In this document: positions 24,970-33,379 of the stretch, piece by piece
Numbering within the stretch: position 1 is the first letter of the stretch
How the letters are laid out: every line of letters begins with the position of its first letter
Assembly: GCA_963678925.1 (NCBI GenBank)
Contig: OY787533.1
Location: 2,356,001 to 2,420,000, forward strand
Direction: 5' to 3'
DNA length: 64,000 nt
Source of the DNA: G963665925 sp963678925
Lineage (GTDB): Bacteria; Bacillota; Clostridia; Peptostreptococcales; Acidaminobacteraceae
Notes under the pieces: generated by a model
The model's input: only the letters and a program-made list of their open reading frames with translations
Told to the model about the DNA's origin: nothing
Databases searched by the model: none
Made by a program: the position numbers and the translations under genes

Positions 24970-27201
24970 TTAAATGGCACTATGGTAGGTTCTTGAGATA
25001 ACCTCTTCCTGCTGTGCACGGCTGAGGCGGTTAAAGTTTACCGCGTATCCGGAAACACGAATGGTCAGGTTAGGATATTTGCCAGGGTTGTTCATTGCGT
25101 CGACGAGCTTCTCCTTGTTGAGAACATTCACATTGAGATGGTGCGCCGACTGAAGGAAGTAGCCATCGAGTATACCAACCAAATTGGCAATCTGTGTATT
25201 GTCCGATTTTCCAAGCGCCTTAGGTGTGATGGAGAAGGTGCAGGAAATTCCGTCACGACAAGCGCCAAATGGTATTTTGGCCACAGAGTTGAGGGAAGCA
25301 AGTGCGCCTGAACTGTCTCTGCCATGCATCGGGTTGGCGCCTGGTGCAAAGGCTTCGCCGCTTTTTCTGCCATCAGGGGTACTGCCTGTCTTTAGACCGT
25401 ATACCACATTCGATGTGATTGTAAGAATCGAGAGCGTATGCTCCGCATTTCTATAAGCCGGGTACTTGCGAAGCTTTTCAATAAACGTCGTAGCAACCTG
25501 TACAGCAAGTGCATCGGCTGAACTGTCATCGTTTCCGTATTTCGGGAAGTCGCCTTCCGTGATGAAATCGGTGATGTAGCCGTCTTCATTGACCACGGGC
25601 TTGACGTCAGCAAACTTGATGGCTGAAAGAGAGTCGGCAATCACGGAAAGACCCGCAATGCCGAATGCCATGTATCTGTGTACAGAGGTGTCGTGCAGGG
25701 CCATCTGTGTCTTTTCATAGGCGTATTTGTCATGCATGTAGTGGATGATGTTCATTGCGTTGACGTATTGCTCGCAGAGCCAGTCAAGGTAGAGGTCAAA
25801 GCGTTTCCAGACTGCATGATAGTCCAGGATGCCACTGGCCATGACATCCATTTTAGGACCTATCTGCATATTTGTTTTTGCATCGTATCCGCCATTCAGT
25901 GCAAGGAGTAGGGTTTTCGGCAGATTGCTTCTTGCGCCGAAGAACTGCATTTCCTTGCCTATGCGCATAGCAGAAACACAGCATGCAATGCCGTAGTCAT
26001 CGCCATAATCACTGCGCATAAGATCGTCGTTTTCGTATTGAATGGCATCGGTTTCGATGGACATTTTAGAGCAGTATTTCTTGAAATTCTCCGGAAGTGA
26101 TTTTGACCAGAGAACGGTCATGTTTGGTTCCGGTGCAGCACCCAGATTTGTAAGGGTGTGCAGGAATCGGAAGCTCGATTTTGTAACCAGGGTTTCTCCG
26201 TCTTCGCTCATACCGCCAATGGCTTCGGTTACCCAGAGTGGGTCTCCAGCAAAGAGGTCGTTGTAGTCAGGGGTACGCAGCTGGCGTGCCATTCTGAGCT
26301 TGATGACAAAGTCGTCAATAATCTCCTGAATGTCACTTTCGCAGTAGACGCCATTCATCAAATCGCGCTGTGCGTAAATATCTATGAAGGTGCTGACGCG
26401 TCCAAGGGACATGGCAGCGCCGTTTTGTTCCTTGATGGCGCCCAGGTAGCCATAATAAGTCCACTGAACGGCTTCAAGCGTATTTTCGGCTGGACGTGAT
26501 ATATCATGACCGTAAGCTGCAGCCATGTCTTTGAGCTTTTTCAGAAAGTCAATCTGACGGTAGAGCTCTTCACTGAGGCGGATGCTCTCGTCAAGCATGG
26601 CCTGCGCGGACACTTGTTTTTTATCTTTGATTTTATCTTCAATCAAGCGGTCAATGCCGTAGAGGGCAATCCTTCTATAGTCACCTATGATACGGCCTCT
26701 GCCGTAGGCGTCTGGAAGACCTGTAATGACGCCCGCGCTTCTGAGTTTTTTGATTTCATCGGAATAGACTCTGAAAACACCATCGTTGTGTGTCGTCTTG
26801 TATTTAAAATGTTCTTCAATGTTGTCTGAAAGCTTGTAGCCATAAGATTCACAGGCCTGTCTGGCCATACGGATGCCGCCGAAGGGATTGACACCTCTTT
26901 TAAGCGGCGCATCGGTCTGAAGCCCGAAGATGACTTCTCTGTGGCCCTTTATTTGACCTTTCGCATAGCTGAGCAGGGATGAAACACGCTCTGTGTCAAT
27001 ATCAAGGACGCCACCGTTTTCAAGCTCCTCTTTCAGAAGCGTGTTGAAGTAGTCCATCAGATCTCTTGTTCTTTGCGTCGGCAAGGCCAAAAATTGGTCG
27101 TCACCGTGATAGGGTGCGCGATTTGACATGATAAAGTCACGTACATCTATCTCACGGCACCAGTTTCCCTCTTTAAAATCTTTCCAAGCAGAACCTTTCA
27201 T
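24970..27201 (-). CDS. pflB: pyruvate formate-lyase (formate C-acetyltransferase)
   Basis: 743 residues, full length for PflB. Adjacent catalytic cysteines Cys407-Cys408 occur in GIACCVSAMRIG. The glycyl radical Gly718 is in RVSGYAVNFNRLS, 25 residues from the C terminus. It splits pyruvate with CoA into acetyl-CoA and formate under anaerobic conditions and needs the radical SAM activase PflA, which is not in the window. CAGGAGG precedes ATG 27201. The gene lies behind a ZTP riboswitch and a strong promoter, linking formate production to one-carbon/purine status. It is followed by the thrS promoter. Confidence 0.97.
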   Translation of the reverse strand: MKGSAWKDFKEGNWCREIDVRDFIMSNRAPYHGDDQFLALPTQRTRDLMDYFNTLLKEELENGGVLDIDTERVSSLLSYAKGQIKGHREVIFGLQTDAPLKRGVNPFGGIRMARQACESYGYKLSDNIEEHFKYKTTHNDGVFRVYSDEIKKLRSAGVITGLPDAYGRGRIIGDYRRIALYGIDRLIEDKIKDKKQVSAQAMLDESIRLSEELYRQIDFLKKLKDMAAAYGHDISRPAENTLEAVQWTYYGYLGAIKEQNGAAMSLGRVSTFIDIYAQRDLMNGVYCESDIQEIIDDFVIKLRMARQLRTPDYNDLFAGDPLWVTEAIGGMSEDGETLVTKSSFRFLHTLTNLGAAPEPNMTVLWSKSLPENFKKYCSKMSIETDAIQYENDDLMRSDYGDDYGIACCVSAMRIGKEMQFFGARSNLPKTLLLALNGGYDAKTNMQIGPKMDVMASGILDYHAVWKRFDLYLDWLCEQYVNAMNIIHYMHDKYAYEKTQMALHDTSVHRYMAFGIAGLSVIADSLSAIKFADVKPVVNEDGYITDFITEGDFPKYGNDDSSADALAVQVATTFIEKLRKYPAYRNAEHTLSILTITSNVVYGLKTGSTPDGRKSGEAFAPGANPMHGRDSSGALASLNSVAKIPFGACRDGISCTFSITPKALGKSDNTQIANLVGILDGYFLQSAHHLNVNVLNKEKLVDAMNNPGKYPNLTIRVSGYAVNFNRLSRAQQEEVISRTYHSAI

Positions 27202-27231
27202 GATTTACCTCCTGTAGGGTTGCCAGGTGGT

Positions 27232-27342
27232 CAAAAAAATAAAAACCGACACACCTGGGCTGTTGACGCCCAGGCGGTCGGCTAATTTCGAAATTCATTT
27301 CACTTCCTCGTGGTAATCTCCACTGTTTTCCGCCAGTCATGA
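27232..27342 (-). promoter_or_regulatory. ZTP/ZMP riboswitch (pfl motif) with its terminator, upstream of pflB
   Basis: The minus strand has ACTGGCGGAAAACAGTGGAG (27319-27338), CCACGAGGAAGTG, then the highly conserved GCCGACCGCCTGGGC (about 27277-27291). The latter is also the 5' arm of the terminator that ends GCCCAGGTGTGTCGGTTTTT. The elements and order match the pfl RNA motif that senses the purine intermediates ZMP/ZTP, which build up when 10-formyl-THF is short. Binding would let transcription of pflB proceed. Confidence 0.88.
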
Positions 27343-27354
27343 AATGTTAGTCAG

Positions 27355-27383
27355 ATTATAACGTGAATAGGCGGTCTTGTAAA
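27355..27383 (-). promoter_or_regulatory. sigma-A promoter for pflB
   Basis: Minus strand TTTACA (27378-27383), 17-base spacer, TATAAT (27355-27360), just upstream of the ZTP aptamer. Confidence 0.8.
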
Positions 27384-27460
27384 GTCGTAATCGTATATTT
27401 ATTCAAAAATATATCGTATTGTTCGTATTTTGCCGGTGGGGTCATAAAAGGCCCGATTCC

Positions 27461-28555
27461 TTAGAGCAGGGCCTCGATAGAGGAAACAACCTTATCGAGA
27501 GAGTGGTTGCGCGAGATGTATTCCATCTCCGTTTTCATGCCTTGAAGACGTATTGGATGATCCATGAGATAGGAGACAATCTTGCTGACGCGCTTAACGT
27601 CACGCACCTCCACAGCAATGTTCACAAGGGTTAGAAAATCAAGGTTCTCGGCCTCCTGCCCAGGGATGAAATAAGGTACAATCATGGGCAGCTTCTTAAT
27701 CAGCGATTCAGAGACAGTCAGACCACCCGGCTTGGTTATGATCACATCAGACACATCCATGAGCTCATCGACACGGTCAGTGAAACCGAGCACTTCAATG
27801 TCCAGAGCGCTGTCCAGCGTTTCTACCATCTTGTCGAGCTCGGCCTTGAGGGTCTTGTTGGTACCGCATACGACGTAAAGTTTGAAGGTGCGTTCCATGC
27901 TGAGCAGGTTCTCAAATGCCTTTTTCATGGGATCAAGTCCCATGCTGCCGCCCATGAGGAGGACGGTAAAAGGAGCATCTTCGGGTTTTCTTATGCCGGA
28001 ATCCTTGTAGAATTTTGGATGCACTGGAATGCCAAGATTGTTTATTCGGTCGGGGTCGACCCCCTTCTCCGAGAGACTGTCATTGGTGAATTCGCTGCCT
28101 GTAATATAGAGATCAACCTCTTTTGAAACGTATGCGTAATGGGCTTCGAAATCTGTAACCACAGAAATGAAGGGTCCCTTGTAGTGGCCTTTTGCCTTGA
28201 GTCTGCTAAAAGCGCTGACTGCAAAGGTGTGGGTGCCAATAATCAGGTCGGGCTCATAGCTCAGGACCAGCTGTTTAACCCGTCTGTATTCAGCCGCGAC
28301 AACCATCTTTGCGAATCTGCCATTAATCCATTCACGATTGCTCATATTGTAAAGTCGTCCATAGGTTTCCGGGAACTTGCTGGCAAGCACGTCGTAGCCA
28401 TCTTCGACGAGTATTTCAAGAACCTTGCTCTGCTCTCTGATAAAATCGACACGCTTAACATCGTGTCCCTTGGCAGAGAGTTCATTTTCAAGTGTTTTGG
28501 CAACCTGATTGTGGCCAGCGCCTGTTGATGCCGTCAGTATCATTATCTTTTTCAT
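27461..28555 (-). CDS. UgtP/MGDG-synthase-like glycosyltransferase (diacylglycerol glycosyltransferase family)
   Basis: 364 residues from ATG 28555 (GGGAG upstream; the open frame extends to 28609 without a ribosome site). The N terminus MKKIMILTASTGAGHNQVA matches the MGDG synthase N-domain with the G-x-GH loop. The C-terminal GT-B donor-binding part has LLMGGSMG, VLGFTDRVDELMDVSDV, TKPGGLTVSESL and PGQEAENLDFL. The family adds a hexose from UDP-glucose/galactose to diacylglycerol to make membrane glycolipids; the exact sugar and acceptor are inferred. It is clearly paralogous to the product of 33380-34528. Confidence 0.85.
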   Translation of the reverse strand: MKKIMILTASTGAGHNQVAKTLENELSAKGHDVKRVDFIREQSKVLEILVEDGYDVLASKFPETYGRLYNMSNREWINGRFAKMVVAAEYRRVKQLVLSYEPDLIIGTHTFAVSAFSRLKAKGHYKGPFISVVTDFEAHYAYVSKEVDLYITGSEFTNDSLSEKGVDPDRINNLGIPVHPKFYKDSGIRKPEDAPFTVLLMGGSMGLDPMKKAFENLLSMERTFKLYVVCGTNKTLKAELDKMVETLDSALDIEVLGFTDRVDELMDVSDVIITKPGGLTVSESLIKKLPMIVPYFIPGQEAENLDFLTLVNIAVEVRDVKRVSKIVSYLMDHPIRLQGMKTEMEYISRNHSLDKVVSSIEALL

Positions 28556-28758
28556 AGTGTTCTCCCAAATAAATAGGTAATATGTATTTATTTTACACCC
28601 AAATTGCACATTATCCTAGTCTATATGAAGGCATACCCGCATTATGCCCCTTGAAATCAGCATTACGAGTGTGATGCACAGAAAATATCTAGTATAATGG
28701 AAGAAACGGGCAAAAGGGGTATGAAATTTATGCCAAAGGCAGTTATGGGGAAGGTATT

Positions 28759-29907
28759 ATGAAATATCAGTCAGTGGAACATATTATGGATCTTCTAGAT
28801 ATTGATGTCTTTTCAGTATCGGAGGTTGGAAATCTTTCAGAGCTGCTGCCAGTTTATGAAGTGCGAATGGCGCAAGGGCTTCTGACGGGATTTGAACCCC
28901 AGTCTCCGTTGCGGACCGCACCGGATGCTGTGCTTGCAGAGGCGAAATCCGTTATAGCCATTGCGGTGCCGTTTGGCATTAAGAATGGCTTGACTTCTGG
29001 TGTTCCCCGCGGGTTTATCACCAATATGGCCTGGGAGTTTGACTATCACGAAACCGTGAGGACCAGGCTGGAGATGGTAGGGGAAGCCCTGCTTCAGTAT
29101 CATCCGGATGCTGAACTGTTCTATGCTGTGGATACAGGTCCTGTCAACGACCGCATGACCGCATACGGCGCTGGACTTGGCTGGCGGGGACGGAATCAGT
29201 TCCTCATTGATGATCAGCTGGGAACGGGTTTTTATATCGGCATTCTCATAACGGATTTTGAAATAGAAAACAGTCCCAAATGGCGCAGTGAGGTCGTTTC
29301 GAAATGTGGCGACTGCAGAAAGTGTCAGATTGCATGTCCAAGCGGTGCCCTTTGCGGGGACTTTGAGTTTGATGGACAGAAATGTATTTCGGCACTCACA
29401 CAGTTTAAAAGGGACTTGAGCTTCAATGAACGCTACGCCATTGGAAGGAGCCTTTATGGATGTGATATCTGTCAGTGGGTCTGTCCGCACAACAGTCAGA
29501 ATTTGGAGGTGCCCAGCATCCTTTCCAGAAAGACCATGAACCAGATTGAACCCTTCGAGCTTCTTGGGCACAGCAACAAGTCCTTTAAACGGACGTTTGG
29601 AAAAATGGGATTTGCATGGCGCGGTCTTCGTGTTCTGAAGCGCAACGCACTCATTGTGATTGGAAATGACAGGCGCAGGGATGATTATCCGCGTCTGCTC
29701 GAAATATTTGAAGAACTTCCAGAGGACCTACAAAAATACGCTGTATATGCTATGATGTTAGTTAATATGGAATCGGCGCTGGCGTATTTCAGGAAATTGC
29801 ATTTAGAGGCGTCTGGGTCAGAAAATGCGGCTAAGGCAGAAGGGCTTTACACTGAAGCGCGTGAAGTTGAAAGATGGATTTACAGTCGGTTCCGATATGA
29901 AAAATAG
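28759..29907 (+). CDS. queG: epoxyqueuosine reductase QueG
   Basis: 382 residues. Two ferredoxin-like 4Fe-4S clusters are formed by CGDCRKCQIACPSGAL (near residue 185) together with KCISALTQ and YGCDICQWVCPHN (near residue 236). The N-terminal half is the cobalamin-binding reductase domain (YAVDTGPVNDRMTAYGAGLGW). It performs the last step of queuosine synthesis in tRNA anticodons. A TATAAT lies at 28693-28698 without a good -35. The gene is divergent from the glycosyltransferase at 27461. Confidence 0.93.
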   Translation: MKYQSVEHIMDLLDIDVFSVSEVGNLSELLPVYEVRMAQGLLTGFEPQSPLRTAPDAVLAEAKSVIAIAVPFGIKNGLTSGVPRGFITNMAWEFDYHETVRTRLEMVGEALLQYHPDAELFYAVDTGPVNDRMTAYGAGLGWRGRNQFLIDDQLGTGFYIGILITDFEIENSPKWRSEVVSKCGDCRKCQIACPSGALCGDFEFDGQKCISALTQFKRDLSFNERYAIGRSLYGCDICQWVCPHNSQNLEVPSILSRKTMNQIEPFELLGHSNKSFKRTFGKMGFAWRGLRVLKRNALIVIGNDRRRDDYPRLLEIFEELPEDLQKYAVYAMMLVNMESALAYFRKLHLEASGSENAAKAEGLYTEAREVERWIYSRFRYEK

Positions 29908-29968
29908 GCGCAGTGGCCCTATAGGCATAGGACATACACCTAGTAACTTGGATATGAGGTAAATGATG

Positions 29969-30523
29969 ATGAAAGATGTAAATTTGCTGCTTGCGGCAAA
30001 CTTGAGAAAAATAAGAGAAGAACGTAACCTTTCACTGGGACAGCTTGCTGATTTGTCAGGCGTGAGCAAATCCATGCTTGGACAGATTGAACGCGGTGAG
30101 GCCAATCCTTCAATAGGCACTATCTGGAAGATTGCCAATGGACTGCGCGTTTCCTTTACGTCACTTCTGAATGAGGAAAATCAGTCGGTCAAAATAATGC
30201 ACAAGTCAGATGCCCATATGGTGGCACAGGAGGACGACAAGTTCAGGCTCTATTCTTATGTCCCTTTTGACTCAAAGCACAAGTTTGAACTCTACACAGT
30301 TGAGCTTGAAGTAGGCTGCGTACATGAGTCAGATGCCCACGTAACGGGCGTGGATGAGTATTTGCTGGTTCATGAAGGGCAGATTGAGGTAGAAATAAAT
30401 GGGCAGACCTATAGACTTAAGGCAGGCGACGCCATAACCTTTGTTTCAGATGCCATTCATACCTATAGAAATGTAGGGGACGTATTCGCGAGCGCGACCA
30501 TTGTTCTTTACTATCCTGAGTAG
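29969..30523 (+). CDS. XRE-family regulator with C-terminal cupin domain
   Basis: About 184 residues. Three consecutive ATGs occur at 29963, 29966 and 29969; the last has the best spacing from GAGG. The helix-turn-helix is at residues 5-65 (LRKIREERNLSLGQLADLSG, SKSMLGQIERGEANPSIGTI). The cupin spans about 105-184 (ECV-like GCVHESDAHVTGVDEYLLVH, RLKAGDAITFVSDAIHTYRN), with candidate metal- or ligand-binding His/Glu residues. The paralog at 36996 precedes polyamine transport genes. Here it precedes kbl, so control of threonine/glycine metabolism is a reasonable guess. Confidence 0.85.
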   Translation: MKDVNLLLAANLRKIREERNLSLGQLADLSGVSKSMLGQIERGEANPSIGTIWKIANGLRVSFTSLLNEENQSVKIMHKSDAHMVAQEDDKFRLYSYVPFDSKHKFELYTVELEVGCVHESDAHVTGVDEYLLVHEGQIEVEINGQTYRLKAGDAITFVSDAIHTYRNVGDVFASATIVLYYPE

Positions 30524-30581
30524 GTTTCAAGCAGAAACTGTCGTATGCATGCCATAAGTCTAAAAAGTAATAATTCACATG

Positions 30582-30610
30582 TGTACAGTATAGTGCACTT
30601 GTGGTACAAT
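30582..30610 (+). promoter_or_regulatory. probable promoter for kbl
   Basis: TGTACA (30582-30587), 17-base spacer, TACAAT (30605-30610). The kbl start is 113 bases further on. The area is rich in GTAC/GTGCAC-type palindromes that could bind the cupin regulator encoded just upstream. Confidence 0.45.
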
Positions 30611-30722
30611 ATAGGCGAATATTTAGGAAAACGTTACGAAACCGGCAGCATCACGCTTCTGGCTTCTGACATGAAATATGTGTATACGTAGTGTACTCTT
30701 TTAATCGAATGGAGGATGAACC

Positions 30723-31910
30723 ATGAAGAATATTCATGATCTGCCTTATCTGCAAGGGCAAGTACAGGAACTTAAGGACCAAGGTGTTTTTAGAAAGCTT
30801 CCTGTTCTGAACGGACCAAACGAAGCGGTTTGCATGTTGAATGGCAAAGAAGTCATCAACCTGTCATCAAACAACTACCTGGGTTTTGCAAATCATCCGC
30901 GTACTAAAAAAGCGGCGATTGAAGCGGTAGAAAAATACGGTGTAGGCGCAGGCGCTGTGCGCACAATCATCGGCAACATGGACATTCACGAGGCACTTGA
31001 AGCAAAGCTTGCTGAGTTCAAACGTGAAGAAGCCGTAATGGTCTTCCAGTCAGGCTTCAACTGTAATGCGGGTGTTATCCAGGCTATTACAAACAAGGGT
31101 GATCTTATTATTTCTGACGCACTGAACCATGCGTCAATCATTGATGGCGTTAAGCTTTCAAAGGCTGATAAAGCTGTATTCAACCATAGTGACATGGCTG
31201 ACCTTGAGCGCGTTCTGAAGGAAAAGCGTGACCAGTACAACAATGTGCTGATTATCACGGATGGTGTCTTCTCTATGGACGGTGATATTGCAAAGCTTCC
31301 TGAAATCGTTGAACTTGCTGAGGCATACAACTGTATGACATACGTTGACGACGCACATGGTTCTGGCGTTCTTGGCGAAAGTGGACGTGGTACAGTTGAC
31401 CACTTCGGCCTTCACGGACGTATTGATTTCATTATCGGAACGCTTTCAAAAGCAATCGGCGTAATCGGCGGTTACTGTGCAGGACGTCAGGTTATGCAGG
31501 ACTGGCTGGTACATAGAGGTCGTCCAATTCTGTTTTCGACAGCACTGCCTCCAGCAGCTGTTGGTGCAATCACGGAAGCGGTTGACATGCTTATTGAATC
31601 CACTGAGTTCACAGATTCACTGTGGTCAAATGCGAAATACTTCAAGGAGAATCTGGGTAAGCTAGGATTTGACACAGGCGCAAGCGAAACGCCTATTACA
31701 CCGGTAATCATCGGTGATGAAGCGAAGACAGTTGCTTTCTCAAAAGCACTCATGGAAAATGGCGTTTACGTTTCTCCAATCGTCTTCCCAACAGTGCCTA
31801 AGGGTACTGGCCGTGTTCGCTGCATGGTTACGGCTGCACATACTGAAGATCAGCTTGCAAAAGCAGTTGAGGTATTTGAAAAAGTCGGCAAGGAAATGGG
31901 CATTCTATAA
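30723..31910 (+). CDS. kbl: glycine C-acetyltransferase (2-amino-3-ketobutyrate CoA ligase)
   Basis: 395 residues, a PLP-dependent alpha-oxoamine synthase. Landmarks are NLSSNNYLGFANHP near the start, VFQSGFNCNAGV, VDDAHGSGVLG (PLP-binding Asp and His), GTLSKAIGVIGGY with the PLP Lys, and PTVPKGTGRVR. It cleaves 2-amino-3-ketobutyrate with CoA to glycine and acetyl-CoA, the second step of threonine degradation; threonine dehydrogenase is not in the window. GGAGG precedes the ATG. Codon use suggests high expression. The glycine made here could feed the gcv operon at 51.8-56.2 kb. Confidence 0.88.
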   Translation: MKNIHDLPYLQGQVQELKDQGVFRKLPVLNGPNEAVCMLNGKEVINLSSNNYLGFANHPRTKKAAIEAVEKYGVGAGAVRTIIGNMDIHEALEAKLAEFKREEAVMVFQSGFNCNAGVIQAITNKGDLIISDALNHASIIDGVKLSKADKAVFNHSDMADLERVLKEKRDQYNNVLIITDGVFSMDGDIAKLPEIVELAEAYNCMTYVDDAHGSGVLGESGRGTVDHFGLHGRIDFIIGTLSKAIGVIGGYCAGRQVMQDWLVHRGRPILFSTALPPAAVGAITEAVDMLIESTEFTDSLWSNAKYFKENLGKLGFDTGASETPITPVIIGDEAKTVAFSKALMENGVYVSPIVFPTVPKGTGRVRCMVTAAHTEDQLAKAVEVFEKVGKEMGIL

Positions 31911-31925
31911 TATTGCTAAGGAATT

Positions 31926-31957
31926 ATCCCCTCTGGTATCAACTAGGGGGGATTTTT
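31926..31957 (+). terminator. rho-independent terminator after kbl
   Basis: ATCCCCTCT...AGGGGGGAT stem followed by TTTTT. Confidence 0.75.
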
Positions 31958-32034
31958 ATGTTTTGCACACCGATTTTCTGGATACAAAAACCTTGAAGTC
32001 GTGTAAAGGGATTTCCCTATCTTATGTCAAATAA

Positions 32035-32043
32035 TGCTATAAT
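32035..32043 (+). promoter_or_regulatory. extended -10 promoter for cheV
   Basis: TGCTATAAT, a perfect TGn-TATAAT element, 125 bases upstream of the cheV start. No good -35 is seen. Confidence 0.4.
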
Positions 32044-32167
32044 AGGATAAGATATGTGAAGCGTATTACATCGAACTGTGAATTAAATGAGGAATATGAT
32101 AGATATATTGGCTGAAAACAGGGTATATAGTGGTTGATAAAGCCTAATACGATTGGGAGGTCTGGAC

Positions 32168-33085
32168 ATGAATAAAGATGAAGGAATCTTGCTGGAAAGT
32201 GGAACGGGCGAGGTGGAAATACTCGAATTTACGGTAAAAGGGGAACACTATGCAATCAATGTCGTAAAGGTCAAGGAAATCCTCCATATCGACAATATTG
32301 CAAAGGTTCCAAATGCACATCCGGCAGTTCCGGGGATTTCGCTCATTCGTGGTGAAGTCATCACTGTTATCGATATGCGACAGGTACTTGAGAATGAGAA
32401 AAATGAAAATGTAAGCAAGAGCATGACTCTGGTGTGTGAATTCAATCAAATGAAGGTCGCTTTTGCAATTGATGAAGTTCTTGGCATTACACGAATTGGC
32501 TGGAACGATATTAAAAAGCCGTCGTCAATCACAAGCTCAAGCCTGGTTATTGGTAATATCAGTCTGAATGAGAGACTGCTTATGCTGCTTGACTTTGAAA
32601 AAATCGTAATGGATATCAGCCCATCTTCAGGAATCACAACAGATAGAATCAAAGATATTGCAGATAAGGACAGAACGGGCTACAGACTCGTTTTAGCCGA
32701 TGACTCTCCAATGATTCGTACCGTTTTGAAAGATACACTGGAAACCGCTGGCTTTAGAAACATGCGTTTTTATGACGATGGTCAGCAGGTGCTGGATTAT
32801 CTTATGAATTTGGTAGAAGAAAAGGGTGAGGATTTCAAAAATGAAATCGACTTGCTCATCACAGATATTGAAATGCCACAGCTTGACGGACATACGCTGA
32901 CAAGACGTGTGAAAGAGCATAAGCTGCTTAAGAAGCTGCCTGTCATCATCTTCTCATCCCTGATTACAGGAGACCTCAAGCATAAGGGTGAATCGGTGGG
33001 TGCAGATGCGCAGATGTCCAAGCCGGAGGTTGACAGACTGGTTGCCCTGATTGACTCACTGCTCGTTCAGTACGAATATAAATAA
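32168..33085 (+). CDS. cheV: chemotaxis coupling/response protein CheV
   Basis: 305 residues from ATG 32168 (GGGAGG upstream). A CheW-like domain at residues 15-160 (EILEFTVKGEHYAINVVKVKE, HPAVPGISLIRGEVITVIDM) is followed by a CheY-like receiver domain at about 175-300 (VLADDSPMIRTVLKDTL, LLITDIEMPQLDG with the phospho-acceptor Asp, and the conserved Lys in QMSKPEV). CheV couples chemoreceptors to CheA and helps adaptation. It stands alone here; no other che or flagellar gene is in the window. Confidence 0.93.
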   Translation: MNKDEGILLESGTGEVEILEFTVKGEHYAINVVKVKEILHIDNIAKVPNAHPAVPGISLIRGEVITVIDMRQVLENEKNENVSKSMTLVCEFNQMKVAFAIDEVLGITRIGWNDIKKPSSITSSSLVIGNISLNERLLMLLDFEKIVMDISPSSGITTDRIKDIADKDRTGYRLVLADDSPMIRTVLKDTLETAGFRNMRFYDDGQQVLDYLMNLVEEKGEDFKNEIDLLITDIEMPQLDGHTLTRRVKEHKLLKKLPVIIFSSLITGDLKHKGESVGADAQMSKPEVDRLVALIDSLLVQYEYK

Positions 33086-33110
33086 TAAGCGCTGAATATA
33101 CTGCGTTAAT

Positions 33111-33138
33111 AAAGCCAAGACATTTGTCTTGGCTTTTT
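33111..33138 (+). terminator. rho-independent terminator after cheV
   Basis: AAGCCAAGACA-TT-TGTCTTGGCTT stem followed by TTT and ATTTG. Confidence 0.85.
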
Positions 33139-33164
33139 ATTTGTCGACAAAGTCGACAAGATAA

Positions 33165-33240
33165 CAGACTGTAGGAAACTTCGAAAGACCAGGCGCGGAT
33201 AAAATCCGCTCTGTGAGCGTACTATGCGTACGTGATCAGA
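33165..33240. repeat. truncated, diverged copy of the CAGACTG repeat element
   Basis: Begins CAGACTGTAGGAAACTTCGA, matching the complement of the end of the element at 20853-21027. It continues with a GCGGAT-AAA-ATCCGC hairpin and a GAGCGTACT...GTACGTGA block in the same order as there. About 50 bases of the other copy are missing and similarity fades after 33240. It lies between the cheV terminator and the PhoP-like box. Confidence 0.65.
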
Positions 33241-33286
33241 TTGGGCGGTGGGTCTGACACGGGCCTGTACTTTTTCTAAGACCATG

Positions 33287-33325
33287 TTAAGAAAATCTTA
33301 ATAAAGTTCTCACACAGGATTAATA
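33287..33325 (+). promoter_or_regulatory. probable PhoP box upstream of glycolipid operon
   Basis: Four hexamers with exact 11-bp periodicity: TTAAGA (33287), TTAATA (33298), CTCACA (33309) and TTAATA (33320), each separated by five bases. They match the B. subtilis-type PhoP consensus TT(A/C/T)A(C/T)A in 5, 6, 5 and 6 of six positions. A -10-like TATAAA follows at 33333-33338, the usual spacing for PhoP-activated promoters. Phosphate control is inferred. Confidence 0.6.
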
Positions 33326-33379
33326 TGGAATCTATAAAATGAACCTGAATAGAATGAGAATTCGTGTAGGAGGTTCATT

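Noticed and set aside
31714..32034. Alternative-frame ORF overlapping the 3' end of kbl and its terminator
   Set aside because: Out-of-frame shadow that reads through the kbl terminator; composition does not resemble a protein.
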